In this document: one piece after another, positions 28,666-37,504 of the stretch | Layout of the letters: the number at the start of each line of letters is the position of its first letter | How positions within the stretch are numbered: the stretch's first letter is position 1 | Origin: G965212025 sp965212025 | GTDB taxonomy: Bacteria; Pseudomonadota; Gammaproteobacteria; Poriferisulfidales; Oxydemutatoraceae | Reading direction: 5' to 3' | DNA: 64,000 nt | Assembly: GCA_965212025.1 (NCBI GenBank) | Contig: OZ243039.1 | Coordinates: 1,302,001 to 1,366,000 of the forward strand | Notes under the pieces: generated by a model | The model's input: the letters and a program-made list of their open reading frames with translations, nothing else | Database searches by the model: none | Told to the model about the DNA's origin: nothing | Made by a program: the position numbers and the translations under genes

Positions 28666-29583
28666 TTACTCCGGCTCGCCGTGGCTATTGTCATCGCCTG
28701 CCGAAGCACCGGTGTCCAGGCTGGCGATGGCTTCTCCCATTTTTACTGGCATCCCGTTACTGACTGTTGGTAAATGTGAGATGTCGGGGTTGCCAAACAG
28801 GCAAATAACGCTGGAACCCAAGTTGAATCTTCCCATTTCTTCTCCCCGTTGCAAATAGATATCGTCTTTCTTCTGTCCATAAAGGGTATGCGAAACCTGC
28901 ATATTCACAGGGGTGACCAGACCAGACCAGACCGTTTCCATGGATGCCACGCCAATGGCACCAATCATAACGATGGCAATAGGCCCCATGTTGGTGTCGA
29001 AGACGGAAATGACACGCTCGTTTCGTGCATATAGATTTTTGATCGCGTAGGTGCCGTATTCCTGCACACTAAACAGGCGGCCGGGTACATGGATCATGGC
29101 TTTTAACCTGCCTTCAACTGGCATGTGCACCCGATGATAATCGCCCGGCGACAAATAAATAGTGTGATAGCTGCCACCGTCAAAAGTCGCGGCATGGTCT
29201 TTCGATCCGGCAAAAAGATCTTGCAGGGAGTAAAACCTCCCCTTGGCCTGGAACAGGTCACCATTTTTAATCTTCCCATGCGCCAGCAAGTATCCATCAC
29301 AGGCAGCACACACTGACAAGGGATCGGTGGATATTTTTCTTGCACCAGGTTTCAGGGAGCGGGTAAAAAACTCGTTGAAACTGCGGTAATTTTCCGGATC
29401 AGGATAAAGGGTCTCACTCATGTCGACTCCTACAAGGAATATATACAGCTTGATCAGAGGATCCTTCAACGATGTTTCCAGGCGCGACAGACGGTATATC
29501 AGCCTGGTTATGAGATGGTGTGGTAAAAGATACAGAAGCCCGATCTTTATTTTCTCCCAAACAGTTGTTCTTTCTGTTTCCAC
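28666..29583 (-). CDS. psd: Phosphatidylserine decarboxylase proenzyme
   Basis: Makes phosphatidylethanolamine from phosphatidylserine, using a pyruvoyl group formed by self-cleavage. The 305 residues contain FNEFFTRSLKPGAR, the SPGDYHRVHMPVEG segment with its conserved His, and the cleavage motif LGSS near residue 255 (E. coli has LGST at 254; the Ser that becomes pyruvoyl is kept). The start is GTG 29583. The Gly/Ser/Asp-rich tail after residue 290 is not conserved. It is divergent from aroC. Confidence 0.93.
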   Translation of the reverse strand: METERTTVWEKIKIGLLYLLPHHLITRLIYRLSRLETSLKDPLIKLYIFLVGVDMSETLYPDPENYRSFNEFFTRSLKPGARKISTDPLSVCAACDGYLLAHGKIKNGDLFQAKGRFYSLQDLFAGSKDHAATFDGGSYHTIYLSPGDYHRVHMPVEGRLKAMIHVPGRLFSVQEYGTYAIKNLYARNERVISVFDTNMGPIAIVMIGAIGVASMETVWSGLVTPVNMQVSHTLYGQKKDDIYLQRGEEMGRFNLGSSVICLFGNPDISHLPTVSNGMPVKMGEAIASLDTGASAGDDNSHGEPE

Positions 29584-29695
29584 TTGCTTTTGTTTCCTGG
29601 GTTATGGCTATTGCCAAGTGCGTTGCCGACCGCGTAACTATAGCAGATGGCAACTACGGGAATCGGGTGCCCATTGCCTTTGCTACAATGTAAAT

Positions 29696-30772
29696 ATGTC
29701 CGGAAACACATTTGGAAAACGCTTCAGATTGACGAGTTGCGGAGAGAGTCACGGGCCAGCATTGCTGGGTATTGTTGATGGTTGCCCGCCCGGCATGTCT
29801 TTGCAGGAAAGTGACATCCAGAAGGAGCTGAATCGCCGCCGCCCTGGGGGCAGCAAGTTCACTTCACAGCGGCGCGAGCCAGATACAGTACGCATTGTTT
29901 CCGGCGTGTTTGAAGGAAAAACCACCGGCACACCCATCGGGCTTGTCATTGAGAATGTGGACAGCCGTAGCAAAGACTACACGGACATTAAAGACAAGTT
30001 TCGTCCCGGGCACGCCGATTATAGCTACATGCAAAAATACGGTTTGCGCGATTATCGCGGAGGCGGCCGGTCTTCGGCGCGTGAAACCGTGATACGGGTT
30101 GCCGGAGGCGCCATTGCCTCGAAGTTTCTTCGCGAGCAGTGCGGAATTGAAATTAGTGCCTGCGTGATTCAGATTGGGCCGCATTGCTGCACTCGTATGG
30201 ACTGGGATGAAGCGAAAAAAAATCCCTTTTCTTTTCCTGATTCGGATCTCTTGCCAGTCCTGGAAGCGTATTTCAAATCTTTGCTACGTGCAGGAGACTC
30301 CTGCGGTGCTTTGGTGCGGGTGCGAGCCACAGGCATGATGCCGGGGCTGGGAGATCCCGTTTTTGATCGTCTGGACGCGGCGGTTGCGCACGCGATGATG
30401 GGAATCAATGCCGTCAAGTCTGTGGGGATTGGTAGTGGCTCTGACTGCGTCTCCCAAAGAGGCAGCACACACCGTGACGAAATAACTTCTGAGGGTTTTC
30501 TCAGCAACAACGCCGGTGGCATTCTGGGTGGCATCTCAACCGGGCAGGACGTGATCGCTGATGTTGCGTTTAAACCAACATCCAGCATTCGTTTGCCAGG
30601 TCGCACAATTGACGTCCACGGTCACGAAACCGAAATATCCGTAAAAGGTCGACACGATCCCTGTGTAGGCTTGCGGGCAGTGCCCATTGTGGAAGCCATG
30701 CTGGCACTAGTGTTGCTTGATTCCCTGATCTGCCATACCGGACAAAATAAAATCAGTGTAGGTACGGACTGA
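29696..30772 (+). CDS. aroC: Chorismate synthase
   Basis: The last step of the shikimate pathway, converting EPSP to chorismate with reduced FMN. ATG 29696 gives MSGNTFGKRFRLTSCGESHG, the exact family start; the frame is open further upstream but that part is not family sequence. The 358 residues carry the three signatures: GESHGPALLG, the RDYRGGGRSSARET segment and GRHDPCVGLRAVPIVEAM. An MFS transporter gene starts three bases after the stop, an order also seen in pseudomonads. Confidence 0.96.
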   Translation: MSGNTFGKRFRLTSCGESHGPALLGIVDGCPPGMSLQESDIQKELNRRRPGGSKFTSQRREPDTVRIVSGVFEGKTTGTPIGLVIENVDSRSKDYTDIKDKFRPGHADYSYMQKYGLRDYRGGGRSSARETVIRVAGGAIASKFLREQCGIEISACVIQIGPHCCTRMDWDEAKKNPFSFPDSDLLPVLEAYFKSLLRAGDSCGALVRVRATGMMPGLGDPVFDRLDAAVAHAMMGINAVKSVGIGSGSDCVSQRGSTHRDEITSEGFLSNNAGGILGGISTGQDVIADVAFKPTSSIRLPGRTIDVHGHETEISVKGRHDPCVGLRAVPIVEAMLALVLLDSLICHTGQNKISVGTD

Positions 30773-30775
30773 AGC

Positions 30776-31933
30776 GTGCGAATTTCGCGTCCGGCTTACT
30801 CGGGTTCGAGCTTCAGACTTTCCGCATCCTACTTTGTTCTTTTTTCCATCCTGGGCGCGTACCTCCCTTTCTGGGCTCCGTATCTGCGCACGCTCGGATT
30901 TTCACCAGCGGAAATCGGCGAACTGTTGGCAGTGGTCTTACTGACTCGCATTGTTGCTCCCTATATGTGGGGTCATTTTGCCGATCGGACTGGGCTGGTC
31001 GTTGGAACCATACGCCTGGGAATCGGAATGAGCTGCATCTTTTTTGCTCTGCTGACTTATTACCGGGATTATTTTTGGATGGCCATCATTCTTTTATTGT
31101 TCAGTTTCTTTTTTCACGCGGTTCTGCCGTTGCTGGAAACCGTCACCATGAGTTTTCTGGATAAGAAGAAAGAACGCTACAGCACAATCCGGCTGTGGGG
31201 TTCGGTGGGTTTTATCGTCTGTTCGCTGGCTTTGGCACCATTGTTTCAGTACTACGGGCTGCACCTCTTGCCTTGGGTCATCAGCATTTTGCTGTTGCTG
31301 CTTTTTATGACTTCATTTCTGGTTGGCGAAAAGCCAGCTGTCATCGGACGGGAAACGCAGCTTGAGAATTTTCGCCTGTGGCAGCCGAAAATTGTGTGCC
31401 TGCTGCTGCTTGCTGCGCTCATGCAGTTTTCTCATGGACCCTACTATGCCTTCTTCAGCATCTATCTGGCTGACAATGGTTACGGCGAGATTCTGGTCGG
31501 AGTTTTGTGGGCTTTGGGCGTGCTGGCAGAAATTGTGATTTTTATGTTCATGCCGCGGCTGCTGCTTCGTTTCGGAGCCACCACTTTGCTGCTAATCAGC
31601 TTTGTTGCTGCGTCACTGCGTTGGTTGATAATCGGTTTTTTGCCGCAATTTTTGTCTGCGCTGGTGGTGGCTCAGCTTCTCCACGCCGCCACTTACGGTT
31701 TGTATCATGCGGCGGCACTACGCTTGGTACACCAGTTTTTTCCTGAGCCTCTAAAGGGCAGAGGGCACGCCTTATATTCGAGTACCAGTTTTGGCATTGG
31801 GGGCTCTTTGGGATTGTTTCTGTCCGGGGTCGCATGGGAAGGCTTGGGGAGCACCTTGATTTTTTCTCTGGCCGCGCTGACGACCTTGGTGGGGGCGTTT
31901 GTCAGCACTCGGTTACGCAGATGGGAGGAATGA
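30776..31933 (+). CDS. MFS transporter of the HcaT-like (MFS_1_like) group
   Basis: A 385-residue, twelve-segment inner-membrane transporter. The first half carries LPFWAPYLRTLGFSPAEIGELLAV and the loop motif GHFADRTG; the second half contains LLRFGATTLLL. FGIGGSLGLFLSG lies near the end. The pattern fits the group typified by the phenylpropionate permease HcaT, but the substrate cannot be predicted. The GTG start at 30776 follows aroC by three bases, so they are probably cotranscribed, with no known functional link. Confidence 0.8.
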   Translation: MRISRPAYSGSSFRLSASYFVLFSILGAYLPFWAPYLRTLGFSPAEIGELLAVVLLTRIVAPYMWGHFADRTGLVVGTIRLGIGMSCIFFALLTYYRDYFWMAIILLLFSFFFHAVLPLLETVTMSFLDKKKERYSTIRLWGSVGFIVCSLALAPLFQYYGLHLLPWVISILLLLLFMTSFLVGEKPAVIGRETQLENFRLWQPKIVCLLLLAALMQFSHGPYYAFFSIYLADNGYGEILVGVLWALGVLAEIVIFMFMPRLLLRFGATTLLLISFVAASLRWLIIGFLPQFLSALVVAQLLHAATYGLYHAAALRLVHQFFPEPLKGRGHALYSSTSFGIGGSLGLFLSGVAWEGLGSTLIFSLAALTTLVGAFVSTRLRRWEE

Positions 31934-32043
31934 ATGGCTTTGGTGTTTTGTTGGCGTCCGATGACCCGGGGTGTGACTTCACCGGGGGGGCGTGCGCCTT
32001 GTAGTGGGAGGAGTGACTCTGTGGCCGGTCACGGTGAGGTGTA

Positions 32044-32796
32044 ATGGATCTGGTTCTTTTTGACTTGGACAACACTCTGCTGTGTGGAGACAGCGACTTT
32101 GAGTGGGGTCGCTACGTAGTTGAAAAGGGTTTGGTGTCCGGAGATGGATATCGGCTGGAAAACCAACGGTTTTTTCGGGAATACCAGGTCGGGACTTTAG
32201 ATCCCCAAGTCTATCTGGAATTTGTTTTAAAGCCTCTTGCCATGCACGATATGCAGAAGATACTGGCCGTGCGAGCGCTTTTCTTTGCCGAAAGAATCCC
32301 CCCACTGGTCGGGCAAAAAGCTTTGGATCTGGTCAAGCGCCACAAACAGGCGGGGAACCTGGTGGTCGTGATTACTGCGACAAACCGCTTCATTACGGAA
32401 TTTGTTTTCCCGTGTTTCAACGTGTCTGCACTGATCGCCCCAGAGCCCGAAATTGTCAACGGTCGTTTTACCGGGCGCACGGTTTCCATACCGTGTTTTG
32501 GATCAAGCAAAGTGTCCAGCTTGAAGAATTGGTTGGCTAAAGAGTGCCCCAGTTATGAGCGTTCCTGGTTTTACAGCGACTCTATTAACGATTTGCCGTT
32601 GCTGGAATGGGTAGACAATCCCATCGTAGTGAATGGCGACCCCAAGCTGCTTCGTGTGGCAATCCAGCGTGGTTGGCAGCAGTTGGACTTATGTAAGCCA
32701 ACCCTTTCGGCTGTCGACCGTCCTCAATCCTCCCATGGTGGGAAACCGAAAGAATTTCGAAAGCGCTCCGAGAACTTCTCAGGCGTGAAGGAATAG
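32044..32796 (+). CDS. HAD-superfamily subfamily IB hydrolase (SerB-like)
   Basis: A predicted phosphomonoesterase of the HAD-IB group. The 250 residues have motif I DLDNTLLCGDSD near the N-terminus (catalytic Asp pair), motif II ITATN and motif III/IV SDSINDLPLLE. They are related to phosphoserine phosphatase, but substrate residues do not identify the target. The last 30 or so residues, beyond the HAD fold, are not conserved and overlap the 3' end of the opposite-strand kinase gene by 73 bases. Confidence 0.83.
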   Translation: MDLVLFDLDNTLLCGDSDFEWGRYVVEKGLVSGDGYRLENQRFFREYQVGTLDPQVYLEFVLKPLAMHDMQKILAVRALFFAERIPPLVGQKALDLVKRHKQAGNLVVVITATNRFITEFVFPCFNVSALIAPEPEIVNGRFTGRTVSIPCFGSSKVSSLKNWLAKECPSYERSWFYSDSINDLPLLEWVDNPIVVNGDPKLLRVAIQRGWQQLDLCKPTLSAVDRPQSSHGGKPKEFRKRSENFSGVKE

Positions 32797-33665
32797 CTTT
32801 GTGTACCAGACTGTTCCACGTTCAAGGTTCCCATAAGGGAGGCAATCCGCCCCGTTGTTTCCCAATCCAGCTTGTGTAGCAATCCGAAAATCAGACCCGC
32901 GCGGTGTGCGTCTCCGCAACCCGTTGGGTCGACTATCCTGTCAGGCATGGTAGCCGGTATGTGAAATTCCTTGTCGGCAGCGTAAATCACGCTTCCTTTG
33001 TCCCCCTTGGTGACCACCAGAGCGCTGACTTCTTTTCTCAGTGCTTCCGTATCCATCTGACATTTCTTTTCAATCATGTGAAGCTCGTAATCATTGCAGG
33101 CGAGCCATTCGGCGCGTTTGATAAAAGACAGCATCTCCTCTCCGGAAAACATTGGGGTTCCCTGACCTGGATCAAAGAGAAACGGTATGCCTTTGTCGGC
33201 AAGTTCGTTGGCGTGTGTGAGCATCCCTTCGCGGCCGGCGGGAGACAGCAACGCGATTTTATGGTCTCCATGTTTCGGTATGTGCGCCAGATGAGACTGC
33301 TGCATGGCACCGGCATGGAAAGCCGTGATTTGGTTATTGTCCAAGTCAGTCAGTATGAAGGCACGTGCCGTGACGGTATCACTTGCAGTAAAAAGATGGT
33401 CGCAGTCCACGCCGGATTTTTGTAGCCATCCCATATAGTCCTGGAAATCATTGCCTACCGAGCAGACCAAGGTGCTGTGCACACCTAAGAGGTGCATTCC
33501 GTAAGCACTGTTGCCAGCACAGCCGCCGAAATTGTTTTTCAGTTCTGTGGCGATAAATGACACGTTCAGAATGTGTAACTCTTCGGGTAGCAAATGGTCT
33601 TTAAAGCTGCCTTCAAAGAGCATGACGGTATCAAATGCCAGTGAGCCGCTGATTAATGCTTTCAC
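32724..33665 (-). CDS. PfkB-family carbohydrate/adenosine kinase-like
   Basis: A ribokinase-fold kinase of 313 residues. It shows the N-terminal substrate region NNFGGCAGNSAYGMHLLG, the lid strands, and the C-terminal signature DPTGCGDAHRAGLIFGLL with the catalytic Asp. It belongs to the proteobacterial PfkB group annotated as adenosine kinase-like; the real substrate (nucleoside or sugar) is not settled by sequence. It is convergent with the HAD gene. truB lies 23 bases upstream on the same strand. Confidence 0.85.
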   Translation of the reverse strand: MKALISGSLAFDTVMLFEGSFKDHLLPEELHILNVSFIATELKNNFGGCAGNSAYGMHLLGVHSTLVCSVGNDFQDYMGWLQKSGVDCDHLFTASDTVTARAFILTDLDNNQITAFHAGAMQQSHLAHIPKHGDHKIALLSPAGREGMLTHANELADKGIPFLFDPGQGTPMFSGEEMLSFIKRAEWLACNDYELHMIEKKCQMDTEALRKEVSALVVTKGDKGSVIYAADKEFHIPATMPDRIVDPTGCGDAHRAGLIFGLLHKLDWETTGRIASLMGTLNVEQSGTQSYSFTPEKFSERFRNSFGFPPWED

Positions 33666-33688
33666 TTTTCGATTTTCCTGTTTTTTTC

Positions 33689-34582
33689 TTAAGCTTCAGG
33701 GCAAAGCGTGTAAAGGCGCTTCGCCCGGATTGTGTTGCTTTTGCAAGCTGTGGCCAGCCCCATGAAACTGCCTCCGGGGCCGTAAAGCCGTTGCAATCCA
33801 GGGATGGCACCATGCACCTCCACTTCCTGACCCTGCTGCAGACGATCACGTTGCCCGGCGTCTACAAGGATGGCAGGAAAAATGGCAAGTGGCGCGTCCA
33901 CGGGAAGTATATGTTGATGCAAAAGCTGGCGCGCATTTGCCATCGGGTCAAGAAGCCGGGTGCCATCCAGTGCATCTCGGACAGAAAAGGCTCCAACGTT
34001 CAGTCTTTCCAGAGACGACAGGTGTGCCACGGTTCCCAGCGCCTGACCCATGTCTTCAGCGAGTGTGCGGATGTAAGTGCCTTTGGAGCAATGCACTCTC
34101 AGGCAAAATCCATTTTCTCCGATGCTGTGAAAGCGAATATTGTAGATCGTGACGGTACGCGGCTTGCGTTGTACCACTTGGTTCGCACGGGCATATTGAT
34201 ACAGGCTCCTGCCTTGGACTTTCACTGCTGAGTACATGGGTGGCAATTGCGTTTGCTTGCCGCCAAACTTTCCGCAAAGCGCCAGGAGGGTTTTCCGATC
34301 CGGAAGCTGCCAGGGTCTTTCTTCAATCACTTTGCCCAGTGCGTCTCCGGTGTCTGTTTTTGTTCCAAGACGCAGGCAGGCAAGATAGGTTTTTTCCATG
34401 CCCAACAGGACGTCAAGCGACTTGACTCCTTCACCTATGCCCAAGACGAGTAATCCTGTGGCGGCAGGATCCAGCGTCCCGCCATGGCCGGTTTTGCTAC
34501 CACCACAGAGCCTTTTGACAACGGAAACCATTTTTGCGGACGTCCAGTTATATGGCTTGTTGACCAGTAATATCCCGTTCAT
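33689..34582 (-). CDS. truB: tRNA pseudouridine-55 synthase TruB
   Basis: Makes pseudouridine 55 in the T-loop of tRNAs. The 297 residues start MNGILLVNKPYNWTS and contain the catalytic Asp in GHGGTLDPAATGLL (about residue 39). KTYLACLRLGTKTDTGD and the RTLAEDMGQALG segment are present, and a C-terminal PUA domain follows. In relatives it sits between rbfA and rpsO; here neither neighbour is present. infB lies 390 bases upstream and a PfkB kinase directly downstream. Confidence 0.95.
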   Translation of the reverse strand: MNGILLVNKPYNWTSAKMVSVVKRLCGGSKTGHGGTLDPAATGLLVLGIGEGVKSLDVLLGMEKTYLACLRLGTKTDTGDALGKVIEERPWQLPDRKTLLALCGKFGGKQTQLPPMYSAVKVQGRSLYQYARANQVVQRKPRTVTIYNIRFHSIGENGFCLRVHCSKGTYIRTLAEDMGQALGTVAHLSSLERLNVGAFSVRDALDGTRLLDPMANARQLLHQHILPVDAPLAIFPAILVDAGQRDRLQQGQEVEVHGAIPGLQRLYGPGGSFMGLATACKSNTIRAKRLYTLCPEA

Positions 34583-34972
34583 TATTCAAGAAAAATCTTT
34601 TTGGACATAATGAGGAAGGCATGCTGTTCAAGCGTTGTGCTGTGAACTGCTTTTCTTCTGCCAGGGAGCATTCCGACTCTGCGGGTGGCTTTTGTAAAAT
34701 GCCAGTCAGACCCTATACAGCTTCTCAAGAGGAGGTGATGGCTGGATGCGATCCGGATGGAAATTCTGTCTCCCGGGATTTTATCGTAAGCGGGGTTCCT
34801 GGCACCGAGGGCTGTCTTTTTGGAAGCCCTGTCCGAGGGCTTAAAGCAGCAGCATTCATGAGTCCGCTACGCCTGCTTCAGGAACCTGCCGCCACCAGAG
34901 TTCTTGTGTGTAAGTGACGAAATTGCTTCATTGGCGGCCGCTCTGACACCATGTCCGCTATCGTGAAAAACG
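34583..34972 (-). other. Spacer at the expected rbfA position
   Basis: 390 bases between infB and truB, where rbfA (about 120 codons) normally lies. None of the minus-strand frames stays open long enough or resembles RbfA; the longest piece runs MNAAALSPRTGLPK to an early stop. An inverted repeat AAGCCCT-GTCCG-AGGGCTT occurs at 34824-34842 without a U-run. On the plus strand AGGAGGTG precedes an ATG at 34738, but the spacing is too short and the 60-codon frame is unknown. Confidence 0.5.
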
Positions 34973-37468
34973 CTACAGGCTTTTTTCCATTCTGACGCGC
35001 TCAAACGACATAATCCTGTCGCCGGACTGAATATCCTGATAGTTTTTGATGGCAATGCCGCATTCCGTTCCGGAGGCGACTTCCTTGACATCATCCCGGA
35101 AGCGGCGCAGAGACTCGAGTGCCCCCTCATAAATAGTTTTGCTGGCACGCAAAACACGCACCTTGCCCCCCTGGTGAACCGATCCTTCTGTGACCTGACA
35201 GCCAGCGACCAGCCCGTGTGTCGAACTCGGGAAAATATCTTTGACCAAAGCGTATCCCAGAACCTTTTCCTCGTAGACGGGATCCAAAGATTCCAGCAGT
35301 ATTTCCCGCACACTGTCCAGCGCTTCGTAGATGATGTTGTGGTAGAGCAACGACACTCCCATCTCTCTTGCCAAGGCTCGAGCTTGTGTGTCGGCGCGCA
35401 CTCTGAAGCCAATAACGGTCGCTTTGGAGGTGGCGGCAAGGTTGATGTCTGATTCTGTAATTCCACCAATTCCGGAAGCGATGATTTTCGTTTCAATTTC
35501 GTCATTCCCTAAAGCGGTGAACGCCACGTTCAGTGCTTCAGTGCTCCCTTTGACATCCGCTTTGACCAACAAAATCAGCGACTTCTTCTTTCGACTTTCC
35601 ATGGTTTTGAAAATGTCTTCGACCATCACACTACCAGTCTGCGAAAGTTTTCTGGCTCTTTTTTTCTTCTTTCTGAAATCCGACACCTCGTAGGCGACTC
35701 GTTCACTGTCAACGACGTTCATTTCGTCGCCTGCTTCTGGCGGCCCGGAAAGTCCGAGTACCACGACCGGGGTGGATGGCAACGCTTCCTTCAAGGTCTT
35801 TCCGTGCTCATCACTCAGGGTGCGCACTTTGCCGTATACGCTGCCACACAACATGACGTGCGAGGGCTTCAGGCAACCACTTTGTACCAGCACCGTGGCT
35901 ACCGCACCACGACCCCTTTCCAGCGAGGCTTCGATAACGACCCCACGGGCGTTGTTGGCAACCGGGGCTTCCAGCTCCATGACTTCAGACTGCAACAAAA
36001 TTGCTTCCATCAATGCATCCATGCCCTTCCCAGTCGTCGCCGAAGTTTCCACGAAAAGGTTTTTGCCGCCCCAGCTTTCCGAAACGATTTCGTGTTTTGC
36101 CAGCTCTGCCTTGACTCTTTCCGGGTCGCAGCTTTCCCTGTCGATTTTATTGAGGGCAACGATAATCGAAACCCCTGCTTCTTGGGCATGGGTAATGGCT
36201 TCCACGGTTTGCGGCTTGACTCCATCGTCAGCGGCCACGACCAATACCACAATATCAGTCACTTTTGCCCCCCGGGCACGCATGGAACTGAACGCTGCAT
36301 GTCCTGGTGTGTCCAGAAAAGTAATCAGTTTTTTGGAGCCTTTATATTCATAAGGTAGTTGGTATGCACCAATATGCTGGGTGATACCGCCGGATTCGGA
36401 GCCTGCGATATTGGATTTGCGGAGATTGTCCAGCAAGGAGGTCTTGCCATGATCTACGTGCCCCATGATTGTTACCACCGGAGGTCTGGGCATTGGTTTT
36501 CCCGTGCTCTTGATCAGTGTCAGGTTGAATTTCTCCTCCACATCCATTTCCGTGATAGCTATGGCAACGTGTCCCAGCTCTTCGACGACCAGCACGGCGG
36601 TATCCTGATCCAGAGACTGATTGATCGTGGCCATAACCCCCATTCCCATCATTTGCTTGGTCAGCTCCGAAGCTTTCATGGCCAGCTTTTCAGCCAGTCT
36701 CGTGACTTCGATGGTTCCCGGAATCTGGACTTCACGCTTGATCGGGCTGGTCGGAAGCTCAAATTGATGCACTTGTTCCGAATACACCCGCGAACCGGCA
36801 CGCCTGATTCTCGGTTTTCTTCTATTGGCTCTTTCCAACTCCACATTCAGTTTGAGGCGGCCTCTCGCCGGTTCCCTTTTCCCTGGAGTTTTCTTTGCCT
36901 CTTTGGCCGACTGAGGCTTGGATGTTCTGGGCGCTGCTGCCTGCCTCTTTTTCAGGGCAGGTTTGGTGTGGGCTTTTTTCTCGTCAAGTAACGGTGGGGT
37001 TGCTTCTTTTGCTTCGCCGGACTCCAGCCCGGCGACTTCCTCAGCAGCTTTGGCAACGTCGGAAACTGCGTCCTTATCACTCTCCGGTTTTGAGTCCGTG
37101 GTTGCTCCTGGTGAGACGGTTTCTGCTTCAACGGCAACTTCTGGCTCGGCACTGACTGGCTCAGGTAGCGGTTCTGGCTCGGGTGCCGGTTTTGGTGGTT
37201 TCGGCAGGACCCTGGATTTGATGGTTTCCACCATGACCGTTCCCGACCCGGCCTTGCCACTTAACTTGATTTTGGTCATGACGGTCTTGCGGCGTACATG
37301 GCCGCCCCGTGGCACAGACTTGATGACCGATTCGATCAGTTGGGCCTTTTCTGACTGACTGATGCTGTCTTTTGCGCCTTTCCCTTCTATGCCAGCTTCT
37401 TCAAGCTTCTTTAGCAACTCATCTACTGGTTTTTTAAGCAGTTCTGAAAGCTTTTCAAGTGTCACCAT
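34973..37468 (-). CDS. infB: Translation initiation factor IF-2
   Basis: A GTPase that brings initiator tRNA to the 30S subunit. The 831 residues begin with an IF2_N domain (LEKLSELLKKPVDELLKKLEEAG) and a long Pro/Glu/Lys-rich linker. A second N-domain (EVTRLAEKLAMKASELTKQMM) precedes the G domain, with GHVDHGKTS near residue 336, DTPGHAAF and NKID. Domains II-IV complete the protein. Length is within the family range. It follows nusA after 36 bases, part of the rimP-nusA-infB operon. Confidence 0.97.
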   Translation of the reverse strand: MVTLEKLSELLKKPVDELLKKLEEAGIEGKGAKDSISQSEKAQLIESVIKSVPRGGHVRRKTVMTKIKLSGKAGSGTVMVETIKSRVLPKPPKPAPEPEPLPEPVSAEPEVAVEAETVSPGATTDSKPESDKDAVSDVAKAAEEVAGLESGEAKEATPPLLDEKKAHTKPALKKRQAAAPRTSKPQSAKEAKKTPGKREPARGRLKLNVELERANRRKPRIRRAGSRVYSEQVHQFELPTSPIKREVQIPGTIEVTRLAEKLAMKASELTKQMMGMGVMATINQSLDQDTAVLVVEELGHVAIAITEMDVEEKFNLTLIKSTGKPMPRPPVVTIMGHVDHGKTSLLDNLRKSNIAGSESGGITQHIGAYQLPYEYKGSKKLITFLDTPGHAAFSSMRARGAKVTDIVVLVVAADDGVKPQTVEAITHAQEAGVSIIVALNKIDRESCDPERVKAELAKHEIVSESWGGKNLFVETSATTGKGMDALMEAILLQSEVMELEAPVANNARGVVIEASLERGRGAVATVLVQSGCLKPSHVMLCGSVYGKVRTLSDEHGKTLKEALPSTPVVVLGLSGPPEAGDEMNVVDSERVAYEVSDFRKKKKRARKLSQTGSVMVEDIFKTMESRKKKSLILLVKADVKGSTEALNVAFTALGNDEIETKIIASGIGGITESDINLAATSKATVIGFRVRADTQARALAREMGVSLLYHNIIYEALDSVREILLESLDPVYEEKVLGYALVKDIFPSSTHGLVAGCQVTEGSVHQGGKVRVLRASKTIYEGALESLRRFRDDVKEVASGTECGIAIKNYQDIQSGDRIMSFERVRMEKSL

Positions 37469-37504
37469 GCTGTCTGTTGTCCTGATGTTTCGACTGGAGT
37501 ACGA

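Noticed and set aside
34730..34917. AGGAGGTG followed by ATG at 34738 on the plus strand
   Set aside because: The spacing to the ATG is only two bases, and the 60-codon frame has no recognisable sequence; likely chance.
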